NCBI GenBank assembly: GCA_028564705.1
Contig: JAPXFQ010001133.1
Span: 2,866,001 to 2,930,000 of the forward strand
Length of the DNA: 64,000 bases
Direction: 5' to 3'
Source of the DNA: Apricaphanius iberus
Taxonomy: Eukaryota; Chordata; Actinopteri; Cyprinodontiformes; Aphaniidae
The notes below the pieces were generated by a model. It worked only from the letters and a program-made list of their open reading frames with translations. It ran no database searches and had not been told where the DNA came from. The stretch's first letter is position 1. The number at the start of each line of letters is the position of its first letter. Positions 25,601-39,800 of this stretch are shown in pieces. Position numbers and translations under genes: made by a program.

Positions 25601-28600
25601 AGGAGATTAAACCGCCACTATAACAGCTGCTGTAAATGCAGAAATCAGCCCAACTCTCCTTGAAACAACATAATCTCAGGCATCCAGACTTTCTTTATAA
25701 GTGAAAGGCTCAGCTTTAGGAATTTGATACTTTTCACAAAGGGGCTTTAAATAACTTGGATTTCGCCGTCAATACAGATTTTAAGTTTCTCTCTAAAGAT
25801 GTTAAATTGGTTAAATATCAGGGATTTTGGCCACTAACTTGCTTGGAAGTGTTTGCTGCATCTCTAAAGCCCTTCACCCAACCACTCACGCATACGCACA
25901 GAGATGTGTACAAAGATCCTCCTATTGGCTGCTGAAAGGACGAGGAACACAGCAAGAAACTTTGTGGCAGACAGCAGCCATCCACTTTATTCTGCTAGTT
26001 TGAACCCCTGTGCTCTGGAAGGCGTTATAGGGGCCTTTGGCTACAGAAATGTGTATAATAATGTAATGATTCTCAACCAGTGTACAGAATAAGATCGAAC
26101 CATAGCATATAGTGTCACAATGTGACTTATATCTCATTTGTATGCTCTCCACAGCAGCTTTGCAGTTTTCACTTGTTGCTCAGAGCATTTTAGACAAAAA
26201 TCTCTGCCTTTTAATTCAACAGCCGGGGCTTTAGCTGTTTTCTTATCTTCACAGCCCTTCTCCCCTCTTCTCTTTCTCCCGGTGGTTATTTATGGCCTGG
26301 TATGTGCTGCAGCAGCTCCCAGCGCCCGTGCTGTTGGCGATATGTCTGAGCGCCGCCGTTCTTCTCCGGTTGCACGGATAATTATAGAAGCACTGCCACA
26401 GGTCAGGAAGCGCCGCCGTCACACACTCGGCCAGCGTGATGAAGCAGGCCCGTCTCTGGTGTTTGTTAGTGTCTCTGCTGTCGGCTGTTCTGGCTGCTGC
26501 TGAGCATCCCCGAGTCAGACTCTCAGAGCAATCACAAACCAGATGACTTTAATGTCACCGGTGGAGTTATTTGAGTGGGACGTCTCCAGTATGGTACCGG
26601 GGTTTCTCAGTGTGAACGTCTGAAAAGCTTGTGGTTTGTAAGATGAGTCCACCAACTCCTGAGAGGCCTCCTGACTGACCACAGACCTCCATCTAGTCTG
26701 GAAGACTTTGATTGGTGTATTTTCCACGTATAGACATCAGATTTTAAAAAAAGGGAGCATGCAATCTTTTCCTTTCCTACATTTTCTGTCCTAATCTCCC
26801 CTTCTCACCCTCATTCATATCTTTGTTATGTAATTTCCTTCCTATTTCCCTTCCGAAAGTCCTTCCCTACTGTGTTCCCTTCTGTTCTTGTATCCTTCTG
26901 TCTTCCTTGAATATCTTCTACCATCTTCCTTTGTGCCCTTCTTTACAGTTCTTCCTACTTTTTTGTTGTGTTCTTTTTTCTTCGACAGGCCCTTTCTACT
27001 GTTTTCCCTTCTGTCCTTGTGTGCTTCCTTCTTCCTTGTGTCATCGCCTACTGAGTTCCCTTTTGTTAGGTCCTTGTGTCCTCCTTTCACCCCTGAGTCC
27101 TTCTTCTTGAACTTGAATCCATTTACCGTCCATTTCCAAATAAGAATCGTGACTTCTTGAAGGATTGTTGTGACATTATTTTTCTGATGCATTTCTGTTA
27201 GACAAACTCTTTGTTCGGAAACTTCTTTTTAAACCGTTGGGTTACTTTATACTCTTAAAGTTGGATCCTGTGAAACAGAAAAACTGACATAAAACAAAAC
27301 CGATATTAGGACAAAGAATAACGAGTGTTTGTGCCCGGTTGCACGGTCCAGTTCTGCTTCAGTTTTTTTTATTTCTTCAAAGAATGCGTTAGTTTTCACA
27401 CTTCACAGTGCTGAAGTATCAGCATCACACTGTCAGCTCTTTTTCTACCCAACTTGATGGTCACTGTCCAATCATTTGAGGTGTGAAGAATGTGCCAAAA
27501 TGTACACTTGTCATTAAAAAACTCCCAAAGTTTATGCTTTTTTAAAAACTATCTTTAGCAAGTATTAAAACCTACTCTCTAGCAGCAAACTAAAACATAG
27601 CGAATGATGAATGTAAGCCACTATCGGAACCTCAGGGTAATTGTACTGGATCTTTAATCTGTCGGGATAAATCTGTCGACCTGCTCCTCTCAGACGTCTT
27701 GCCTCCAAACGCAACAAAATGGCAGCCATACATTGTTAACTTTATTTAAAAATAAATTGTACTCAATGCCCCCATGCTAGCACCAAGCTAGCTGGGTTTT
27801 CAGGTGCAAAACGATAAAAATAAGCTTAAAATAAATTTCCTAACAAAGACCAGAAAGCAGAACTAACGGTCAAGAACTGTCTAGCATGTCAAGCCAACCC
27901 GCCTATAACACAGTCCGAGCCACTGAGAATGTCTGAGTGACCAGAAGCCCCCTTCTACGGGCCACTTCCAACTTGAGAATATCTACTAGTTGTCATAGAT
28001 GAATATTCCCGCTACCCAGTTGTTGAAATTGTAAGATCTGTCTCAGCCAACACAGTCATCCCAATCATCGACAAAGTGTTCTCGATGTTTGGGATTCCCA
28101 GAGTTCTAAAAACAGACAACGTCCCCTTTTTAACAGTGACCAGTTTTCCAAGTATGGAGGCCATCTAGGTTTCCACCATCGGAAAATAAAACCTGTCTGG
28201 CCTCAAGCAAATGCAACAGCAGAACATTTCATGCACACCCTTGGAAAATTAATCCGTGTGGCAGAGACACAGATTACCCCGTGGAAACAGAGACTCAACA
28301 CGTTTCTCCGTGAGTATCGCGCCACACAGCACCACAGAAGCCTCACCTGCTGAATTGTTGTTTAAGCGCAAAATGAGCACCAAGATCCCGTTAATCACTA
28401 CAACCATCAATCAATCATCACATCATCATTCGTCTTTCTTCAAAAAAATAATCTCCAAGGCAAAAGATGTGCCCACAGCTCTGAATGAGGAGGATGAGAG
28501 TACTGTTGATAATAAAGACACTGTCGCTGTGAAACCAAGGTATCCTTTTCGAGATAACCGCCAGCGTCCATCATACCTCAACGACTACGAGCTTGAGTGA

Positions 28601-31600
28601 AGAATACTTACACCCAATCCAGCAATAGATTAGTTTAACCTAGAAGTTCCCAAATGACTGTTCTTTCTCTTTTCAAAACCATTTGCACAATGCATAAGAA
28701 TGTACTTCAGTGACTATGAAGTATTGTTGCACTTGGATACTGTTCACTCTAAGCACACTTGATAAGTTACCTGACTGTGTGTTGTTCTAGCAGAGTTTTG
28801 AATTATATGTTTACATTTGCACTACGGAGCTACATGTGAAAGTGATGTTGTTGTTACAGACAAGTAAATAAGTCACATATGTCCAAAGTAGTGGATTTAG
28901 TTGTAAAAAACAAAAAAAAAAGAGTGATGTAGTGTTTAGGATATGAAGTATGAAGCTTACGACAGTGATGTTTTACGTTATGACGCACGGGGTACGCCTG
29001 CCGTATTACGCTGTGTAAAACGACAGGGCACCAGCATTAAGTCCATGAGGGATGATGGCTGTCTGTGTAATAACTGGCTGATATAACAGTAAAGTATACT
29101 GAATGCACACGTCTGTTTTCTTTCCAAATACTCAAATGAGAACATTACAGTGGCATTCAGTTAATTTGTCTTTCATGTACAATTCAAATGGGATGAAGCT
29201 GTTTGCTGGCGGCTGTGTTCTATAAACCTCTGGAATACCAGGGGTCCACAGTACAACATTTGGATTAATGCTACAAAGTAGATATTAGTGCTTAATTTTG
29301 GAAAAGAAAGTTATCACTATTATTTTTGGCCAATATCAAAGCTAATAAAGAGGATTACTATATTTTAAGATTACTCATAGAGTCCCGGAAACAGTGCATT
29401 TATTACTTTATTTTCTATTGCACAACCCTGACAGTTCAGATATAATAATTAGATGGTGGAAATTTAAATCCTAGTACATTCGAGCTGTCTGAGATTTGCT
29501 TGGATCTGCTATAAGGCTTCTGATCTTTCAGAGAGGACAGCAAACGGTTGGTGGGTCTAATCTCCTGCTGAAAATGGGTGGATGGAGGTGGGGGATGCAG
29601 AGGAAGAGTTCAGCTGGAGGGGTTGTACCATCTCGGACCTGAAATAGACTGCCAACGCTGGCTGTGAGAGATGGGACTTAAGGTGAGGGCAAGACGGGAA
29701 GCCCTAGAGGATAGTTTTAAGGAGAAGTGGCGTTGAATTTTTTTTGTTTTTAGGGAAGCCACCTAGTGTTGATGGAAAGAATCCAAATTAATGTGGCAAG
29801 AAGAAGACAGAAGGTTTGGGCCAAAAAGTGAAAAAGATGAGTCATGTTGCGGAAGGAGCTTCTAGATGCACGGAAGTCTTTAAGGAGCGTTGGTGAAGAT
29901 TTGAGTGGGCCAAGAAGCAAGAAACACAGAGGTGAGGGGGATATCAGTCAAATATGACTGCTTTGGACATCATGTACTGCATACTGTTTGACAGTCTACT
30001 TGGGAATGTTTGGAATAAAATCCGCAACTCGGAACCTCAGTTTTTCATTGAGATGATCATAAAAAGGGAGGATTTCCCCTCAGTTATAGTTATGTAAAAC
30101 GAAAAATTTCACATTATTATTATTATTATTATTATTATAAAAAAATTTATTTATGGAATCTTTAACAGGAATTGTGTGCTGGAAATTATTACTAGTCTCA
30201 ACCTAGACCCCTTGCTGACAGGTCTACTTTGGTGTACTGGATGCCAACAAATGACTTCTAGCCGCTTGATGATTTGAAATTCTGCAGATGTTAAAATCAA
30301 GTGGATTAAAGGCTGCAACAAAGCTAATAAGACTTTTAGATAAGACGAGGCAGCTGAGGGAACCTTTGAAGCAAACGGCATGTTTGTGTTCTGTCCTGCC
30401 GGTAAGCGGCCGTTCACGGGAATCCTGAGGGATCTGATCGGGATTAGGTGGTAGCATCAGGTTGCACCGTCACTGTCAACATCGGTCTCTGTCATTCGGA
30501 TGCTCAAACCTCCTTTCAGTTTGCACTAAAACTGGAGAATGGCATTAGTTTGGGGATGATTTGTTGGAAACCTGAAAAGAGGTTGGCTTTGTTGTGGACA
30601 ACAAATATACTTTGGGATTGTCTAGTTTTTGTTCTCCTGTCCCTCCAAGAGTGGAGATGAGGAAGACTATACATTTTATCTTCTGCTGTAGCGCTAAGAC
30701 AATTTCCACTGTGCGTATTAATGCATATTAAGGTAGAGTTGAAGTTTGAACCAATAAATTAGGCAGTAGATGCATTTTTAGTGGAGGGATGAGATAAACT
30801 AATCGACATCTATGAAGTGCTATATGTAAAGTTACAAAGTTGATAATTAGCAGCAAAAATGTGGGTTATTTAGCTTTTCATAAGACAATCTGATGTTCAT
30901 TTTCCACCGAGTTTTTTAATTAATTAATTAATTAATTTTATTAATTTAGCAAAATATTTAGCTATCATGTAAAACTAGCTAGCTATATATTTAGCTCACA
31001 AGCAAAACCGAATGGCTAAATATTTAGATAGCCAACTAAACTGCTTAGCTAAATATTTAGGTGGCAAGCAAAACTGGCTAGGTAAATTTTGGCTAGTAAG
31101 ATAAACTGCTTTGCTACATATTTAGCTATTCGTTAAGCAAAACTGGCTAGCTAAATATTTAGCTAACAAGCTAAACTAATCAGCTAAATATTTAGATAGC
31201 AAGCTAAACTGCTTAGATAAATATTTAGATATTAGGCAAGCAAAACTGGCTAGCTAAATAATTAGCTAGGATGCAAAACTACCTAGCTAAATATTTAGCT
31301 AGCAAGCAAAACTGCTTAGCTAAATATTTAGCTAGCAAGCTAAACTGCTTGGCTAAATATTTAGGCGGCAAGCAAAACTGGCTAGCTAAATTTTAGCTAG
31401 TAAGATAAACTGCTTAGCTAAATATTTAGCTATTAGGCAAGCAAAACTGGCTAGCTAAATATTTAGCTAACAAGCTAAACTAATCAGCCAAATATTTAGC
31501 TAGCAAGCTAAACTGCTTTGATAAATATTTAGCTATTAGGCAAGCAAAACTGGCTAGCTAAATATTTAGCTAGGAGGCAAAACTACCTAGCTAAATATTT

Positions 31601-33852
31601 AGCTAGCAAGCAAAACTGCTTCGCTAAATATTTAGCTAGCAAGCTAAACTGCTTAACTAAATATTTAGCTAGCAAAGCTTTACATTAGCAAAACTGCCTA
31701 GCTAAATATTTAGATAGCAAGCTTAACTGCTTAGATATATATTTAGCTAGCAAGCAAAACTGCCTAGCTAAATATTTAGCTTTGAACTAAACATTTAGTT
31801 CAGACCTTTTAAGATTTAGCTAATATGCTAATTTGGTTTCCGAGAAACACAAGTGGAAAACCAAAAATAAAAACTGGGTTTTGTGAATCTTTATATAAAC
31901 TTCTTGAAAGACTGAGTGTCACGTCTTTATCATAGTTTATGTCCAACATTTCGGCTTAAAATGTACCATGAGCCGTTTTATTGGCAATACAGACAGGATT
32001 GTCAACAGTAATGGAACCAGCAGAGTTTAAATATAGCAAGTCAGTTATTAATTTGAGAGTCCTCTTCCGTTTATTAGCAAGTGAATTTGTATATTAGCGA
32101 AATATTTAGCTTTGAGTTAAATATTTGCTTTGACGCTAAATATTTAGTTAGCCAGTTTAACTAGCTAGCTAAACATTTAGCTTGCTATATATTTAGCTTG
32201 TTATCTATATATTTAAATTGAAATGGTAAGATTTATTCATGGAATAGATAGCATGGATGCAAATATGAAAATTAACCGTCTTTTGACAGACTGAATACCC
32301 CAGATTATTTTGTTGTTAACTTTATTTTGACTGTAACTTTACAAGGACACCATATATGAACAGTCTATAGCTTCCTTTTACATAGTTATGATTTATAGAT
32401 TAATCAATAAGATTAAACGTGTAATATTAACCCTATATAAGAATAACATTGGTAAGTGTTGTGTTTTTTTAAACAAAAACATGAATATATTATATGAGTA
32501 GTGAAGAAAGGTAACACTATTGGGTCTAAGCGGCAGCCATTTTGGATGGACTTGCTATCATCAGACAAGCTCCCATGCATAGTATTAGTTTCAGGATGAC
32601 CAATCATATTTCCCCGGGCTTTGATCGCTGCGTGATGTTCCAGCAGCAAAATGTGTTTTGTGTTGCAGAGATTATGCCAGACCTGCTGCTGATAAAGCCG
32701 CGTGCCTGGAAAGCATCCATCATGGCTGCTGCTCTAGAAAGCAACCTCTGTCACAAAATCAATAACTTTCCGTGAAGTCTGCTTTCCATCCCTGTTGTTT
32801 TAAGCAAATATAATCCATAGCGTTCCTAACTGTGCTTGTCCGAACCTTTTAAGTGCTCTGTTGGTGTCCTAGAGAACATTTTTTGCATCCAAACAGCAGG
32901 GTGAACGGTTGCTTTAGTTCTTAAGATAGCAGCAGGAGCCTATGTGCCGCTCTCAGATTCAGGGAATAATAAATGACATGCAGCACAGAAATCTAATTAT
33001 TTTCTCTTAGTGGCTGCCACTGCATGATATCATACAAGACGCTGTTTAAAGCTGCCTTGTTGTGGCTCCGAATCTAGCCTTTGCCAGCACATTTGTTTTT
33101 TATTGGACGATGGCCGTGTTATGATGGGCTTATTGATTTGGGGGCGTTGGAACTGTTACTCGGGGGTGTATCCCATATCACGCATAAAGCATTGGTATCG
33201 ATCTCTTCACTTTCCGCCGGAGCGAGCAGCTCTGGCTGGTGATAGATGGAGGAGGATGGAGGTGAGCAGAAGGAGGTTTGTTAAAATAACATTTTGAGTC
33301 TGCAGTTCGCTCCATCTGCAGGGATACTTTAAATAAAACCTGTTTCCAGGGAAAAGGAAGGGAGATCTTATAGACGGAGGAGGACATGAGGATCTGAGCC
33401 CATTCAAGATGAAAGTGGAGGGGGACTGACCTGGAGCAGAGAGACTGATGACAGAAAGATGGTCCTGCTGTTGGTTTTTGATACGGCCTACATGGGCGGT
33501 TGCCCAGGGCATCATTAGAAAGGGGAAAATATTCTATGGATCATGGATAAAAATAGCTTTTTAAAAGTGAGGCTGAGAGGCCTGCAGACGTTTTTTATGT
33601 TTAATACATCATATTTGGAGGAAATTATTCAGTATTTATCTATCCCTGTTTATCTTTAATTGGCATCAGCCCAGCCATCTTGTCACGCTCCTTTTGAAGC
33701 CGGTCTGCACCAGTAGTGAAGCGTGGGGCAGTCTCACTAAATGAGAAGATCGCATAAATATCCTCCGGGTCTGACGTCCTCAATAAAAAAGCCAGAAGGC
33801 TTTGTTTTTCCCAGCATGACCCACTTATCCTGGATATACAGGAAGTAATTTG

Positions 33853-33893
<41 letters not shown>

Positions 33894-36800
33894 ACAGGGT
33901 TGTCCTAATCAGCTTTGAAGGCCTCTGATCCCAATCCGATCTTTTGCCTTAGGTATTGAAAGTTATCAAACTGAAATATATTCTTATCAAGTAACTCAAC
34001 TTTTTATCAGACTTATTTTATTAATAAGCATTAATGTAAATCCCATGAAATCCAAATCTTACAGATAATTAAAGGTCAGGTTCAGTTTAATAATTCAGAC
34101 AAAAATAAAATTTAAAAAACTTATGCTTGGTACAGTTTTATAAAGAAAAGTATTTCTGTCAAGCTCTACGCTGGTGTGCTCAATGCTGCCCTCTACTGTC
34201 ATGGAATCACATTCTCTATGTTTTTGAGTAAATACCTGTAAGAAAGCCCACATTGCTTTAAGTTTGTAAGTTTAAATATTATTATTGGTATTTTCCCTAT
34301 AAACTGAAATAATTTATGCTTTTGAACTCAGTAAAGATTTCCGACGCTATTTGAACGCAGCACAGGTGCAGTTCAGTGTCTGCCTTTTTTCTCTTCTGTT
34401 GCAGGAGCTAAAGAGGAGTTTTTCTCTGTTTATTTGGGATTATTGTTGTGTGTAAATGCCGGAAGGTGAGTTTCTACACGGTTAAGCATATTTGTTTTGG
34501 TTTATCCATATTTGAATTGTGATTAATCTTCTATGCTGATTTGTGGTAATTAAGAGTTTTGCATTTGTCTAATGTATAATTAGAAAAAAATCAACTAGCA
34601 AAAAATACAAATTAACTAAAACTTGTGAAAACATGTGTTTTAGTCCCTGGAACTCTAAGCAGAGCTTCCAGGGGCCCTACTCCCCATTTCTGGATTTCTC
34701 TACTTCAGGCCAATAAATCAGATTTATTATTATTAGTTTTTTGTAAAATGGTAATGCCTTAAGAAGCAGAAATCTAGCAAGGGACGTAGCTTATGAGCTC
34801 ACCAAACAACTACGTCAAATTAATTCCAATGGAACCGAGGAAAAAGACCCTGCCTCAAAGTAGGAACTAAAATTGTTCTAGGAACTGAGGGCCATGCTCC
34901 CTAGTTCTTACGTGTCCAAAAGAACAGCCTGGTTCTTGGAAAGGTCACAGGAACTAGAAAAAGTTCTTTCCAGTCCGAAAGGGACCTTTAACCACTTTGT
35001 TCTTAGAACCAACCTCTTATGCTGCATTCAGACCGCATCCGTTGGATACGTCGAGCAACACATCCAACGGATGAAGTTTGATGTATGTACTTTTTGGCTT
35101 CAATAGCCTGCTGCTGAGGAAAACACAACGCATGGGCGGGGCTTCCTCTGTTGCCGCACGTTCTGAACTATGGTGGACCATATCAAGAGAGTGACTTGGC
35201 TATATTAGCTAGATAAAGCTAGACAACGTTGACATCGGGTGCATCAGCGCCCATTATTCAGATGTGTTCTAAGTTTGGGGAGTTTAACCATTTGCTCCAG
35301 GAGCTGCTTATGGATGAGGTTCGCTTTCAGTGCTACTTAATTTTACGACCTCCTCGGCGGCATCGGAGCTTAAATCTCCTACCAGGACACCAACTACAGG
35401 TTCTCTGTTCCTCTTTAGGAGCGACTGTCCATCTGTCTTTGATAAGTGTTATTTCTGATTTTTGAAATCTGCGTTTGTTGAAAATGTTTTCACTGGACCC
35501 GCTCTTCATTCAAGATACGTGTATAGTGACATAACTGCAGTGCGACGCTCTGATTGGTTGCCGCACTTCGTTAACTGCGTTGGATCTGTCAAAAGCTCAG
35601 CTTGCTGAACTTCTGTGACGCAACGTACATAACGCAACGCAGAGACTTTGACGGACCTCTGACGTACTTCACCATTGACTTTACATGTAATCTTGCCGCA
35701 GCTGACGGTGACGCATGGGCTTGGTGTGAATGCAGCATTAGAATTTAGTCCCCTATTACCACCCTTTCAGGGGGAACCATTTCAGATTCAGTTCCCATAG
35801 GAGTCAGGGACCTTGATAGAGACTGATGTGACGAAACTGCCTGTTTTAAAAAAAAGTTACGTTTAACTTTAATTTTTTTAAATAAAAATAGTGAGACCTT
35901 AAGAAATGGCTATTTAAAAAAAAAAATTGAAATTTTTTCTAGTTTAATTTTTTTCTAATTTTGTTTCTTTTTTGTGAATGGCGTGGCCTTAAGAAGCGGA
36001 AATCTATGAAGGGACGTAGCTTATGAGCTCACCACACACCTACGTCATACGAGTTCTGATGGAACTACAAACAGACCCCACCCCAAGGAGGGAGCTGAAT
36101 TGGTTATCTGTGGATGGGTTTGGAGGTAAAAAGAAGGACTTTGAAATCAGGCCGTTATTTCAGGGAGCCAGAGGAGTTGTGGAAGAATAGTGTTTCTGTG
36201 ATTAAATCTGGGTTTTTTTTTGTGATGCAGCAGCAAAGTTGTGAACATCCATCGTGTTTACTGGGAGCTGGACTCTGGTTGTAATAATTCGCTTGTTCCA
36301 CCAGTCCTAACAGCCTCCAACTGCCTGAGACCATGACCTTATCACTAGTTGAACCCAATACAGATGAAATATAGTTGATATGTATTAAATAGCTTCTGCT
36401 TTTTGCTCAACAACAACCCAGGAGGAGCATACAGGATTATTTTTTGCTCTTTGACAGTCTGGTAATTCCCTCTTCTTTCCCCCCTTTATTCCCTTCTGCC
36501 ACCCCCTCCAAAACAACTCCTCATTTTCTGGAGGAGCTTTTATATTTCAATCTCTCCTCCTCACCATCACATTTTCCCTTTTTCAAGAAGACCCACTCAC
36601 ACAATAGGCTCTGATTTCTAGCCCCGCCACCCTCCCTTGTTTTAAGTGCGCTCTGGAATGAGGGAGGGAAGGCAGAAAGTCTGTGTGTTTGTGGGGGGGA
36701 GGGGGAGGGGGGGTAGATGGAGGAATCAGCCCCCTACGTCACAGAGAGACGCAGATAAACACTCGGACACAAAGACGGCCAGCATCTCTTCTCTCTCGAT

Positions 36801-39800
36801 GCCTTTCTCCGCGCCTTGCCTCCGGATCGGAGCAGGAACACACCCACGCACAAAGACGGAGCTGCATCCTGCTTCATCCCCCCACCACCACCGCTCCTCT
36901 CAGTCTTGATCTGTGTTCTTGCTGATCCTCACACCACACCCTGAGGCTTCTTGTTTTCCCATCGTTTCTGATGGAGGTCGAGCCACAGGTAATCTGATTT
37001 CCTTCCAAAAAAGAGGTGCCTCTTGAAGATGAAGAAGATCTGGTCCAAGAAAAGATTTCAGGTGAGTAATTCTTCATTTATCGGACAAACAAATCAAACA
37101 AATTTGGGTTTTATAGATTATTTTTTTGACTATTCCTCAAAAACATGCCACACCCTTTTGTTTATATGTGTGCTTTAACTGAAAATAAATTTGAATTAAA
37201 GGACAAATTTTAGGAATATTTCTGGGAGTAGATTAAGACAGTTCTGGAGGCAGAAAAAAAAGCAGAAACGTTGTGCTTAGACGCAATGGATGAATTACCT
37301 GATATGAAAGAAATCTGTTTAGGAAGCTGATAATTTCAAGGTGAAGGTGAAGGTAGTTAACACCCACACCATTACCCCTTCAAAAGGACAATCTGTCTCC
37401 ATAACTCCAAATGTTCTGCTCTTATTTTACATTATGAAATGTGTATTTTTTCCATGGCAGTCCTCAGAGATTTGTTCTATAATAATAAGTAATTCATTTG
37501 CACAGGTTTTTACAAATTTGGGGCAGATGAAAAAGTGTGTCAGTAGGCTACGCTCTGTGGAGACATGGGAACCAGGCCAGTGATGCACAAAGTGGATCAG
37601 AACGCTTCCTGATGCTAAACTAAAACCGTTAACCCGCGCTTTCTTGCTTTTATTCCACTATAACTCACAGAATCTGGACTATTGCTCTACAAGTCTCATC
37701 CAAAGCTGAACGTCGCCTGATCTGCCTTAACGGCTTGCTTTCGCCGATACGATTGCCTCGAGGACCCAACAAAAGGAACCGTGATAAAGACAGGAGCTTA
37801 TAGGCGGATGTGTCAAACAGCAGTTAATCAAATTACTTGAAATGACTCAAAAAAAGCAGCAGGCATTGGGACTGGAGGGTTGGTGGGGGGGTAAGTGCGA
37901 AGTGAGTCATTTCTACTTCTGCTACTTTTTGCTTTCTGTCGGCTGAAAAGCAGTGAGTCATTCTGAGGAGCTCTCTGTGGAGCTGTTTGACAGAACTGGC
38001 CAGAGAGGAATCTTTTCAGCTGCCTTATCAGCATGGCTGCTCTTTAAGAAACGGATTCAGCCTGGAGGAATCGGCTGCTTGATTGCTTTATACACACACA
38101 TCTCATCTTTTCACGGTCGCATATCAAATATTGGCATTGCAGATTTAGGGTGAAGATATATAAAGGTCAAAGGTCAGACAGAAATTGTCTTCAATGATTA
38201 TTATTCTGTAAAGCACTTTCATCAAATCTGATATTTTTCATCTCATTTTGGTATTAGCTTATGTGCTAGCTAGACAAAGTCACATATTGTTGGCTACTGG
38301 GGGGTCTGAAGAAGTTACTCAACCCAAGGATTGATTTTGTGGTGGTGAATTTATTGATAATCAAATAGTTTATAATGTTCAAATTGGTTTATTATATGAC
38401 TAACTATAGCAAGAATTAGTATTTGATATTAAATAATCAGGAAAATACATTAGCGATAAGTTTTATGTTAAACATTATATTTACAATATTATTTACTAAT
38501 GTAAGAAGTACTTTTTTTAAGTTACTTAAGTAAATGTAACTAGTTACCACCTTCACCTTGAGTTAGCTGCTAGCTACCATTGACGTAGATTTAGTGGCTG
38601 AGATGCTATGTATTTTAAGCCTTAAAGGGATATTCCACCCCTAAGTAAAATTAATGTATGTTCCCTCATTCCCCAGAGTTAGATTAGTGAGAAAGAAAAA
38701 GCTTGTAAACAGCCAAGTAATTCCCCTGATCTGGCAACAGTGGGGTTGCTTTAATGTAAGTGAATGGGAACTACTAGCATGCTACTAGTTCCTATTCACT
38801 TACATTAGGTTATGCTAAGCTACAGCTAAAGAAAATTAATTGCTGCCAGATCAGAATCGTAATTACTGGGATACTAGCATGCTAGTAGCTCTTACACTTA
38901 CACTTACATTGATTTATGCTAAGCTAAAGGTAAAGCAAGCTGACTTCTGCTATATCAAGGAATTACTGAGCTATTAGCATGCTAGTAGTTCCCATTCCCT
39001 TACACTGGTTTATGCTACGCTAAAGCAAATAGACTGCTGTCAGATCAGGGAATTACTGAACTACTAGCATGCTAGTAGTTCCTATTCATTTGCGTTAGGT
39101 TATGCTAAGCTAAAGCTAAAGCAAATGGTCTGCTTCCATATCAGGGGAACTGCTGGGCTGGTTACAAGATACTTTTTTCTCATGTATCTAACTCCGGGGA
39201 ATATGTCAACAGACATTTTTGACTTAGGGATTGACTATCCCTTGAAATACAACTTCTCTTTGAGAAAAACATGAACACTAAAATCTTTTGGCGGCTGATT
39301 ACGGTCCTGTTTTAGGTCATTGTCTTTCAAAGCGTTGATGACCAAAACATACCTGTAAATCCACCACTGACTGGCTGAGAATAAAGAAATGAAGAGTCCT
39401 GGGCCTTGTCAAAGCCCTGATACTGATATAATTGAGCAGCTGTAGGGTGACCAAGCCACAAACCCTCAAACAGATGTCAGAAACTGATAAATGGATTATC
39501 ATACACTAATAACTGAATATTTCATTGTGTCTCTTATTTTATGCACCAGTGTAAAATCAGAATAGTTCGTTGTAGGTAAATCTGAACCTTTTGCTGCGGC
39601 TGCTGAAGAATAATGCGTTGTGCTTTTGTGTCTTCTTTCAGAGAACTGGGCATTCCACTCGGACATTTGGCAGATTGACCCATGGTGTGTTGTCAGTATG
39701 ACCTTATTCTACCGTACCGCCGAGAGATTCTTTTTTTCTTTCGTTCTGTTCTGTTGGAAAACCGCGGTGGCCTTTTGTTCTCCTTCTCGGTTCAACCTTC

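Noticed and set aside
26823..27192. Leucine/phenylalanine-rich plus-strand frames and a lysine-rich minus-strand frame
   Set aside because: Produced by a pyrimidine-rich low-complexity stretch (CCTTCT-type) and not by a gene.
28256..28600. 115-residue open frame considered as a host gene
   Set aside because: Upstream broken frames and composition fit the integrase tail of a gypsy-type retrotransposon followed by an LTR-like segment.
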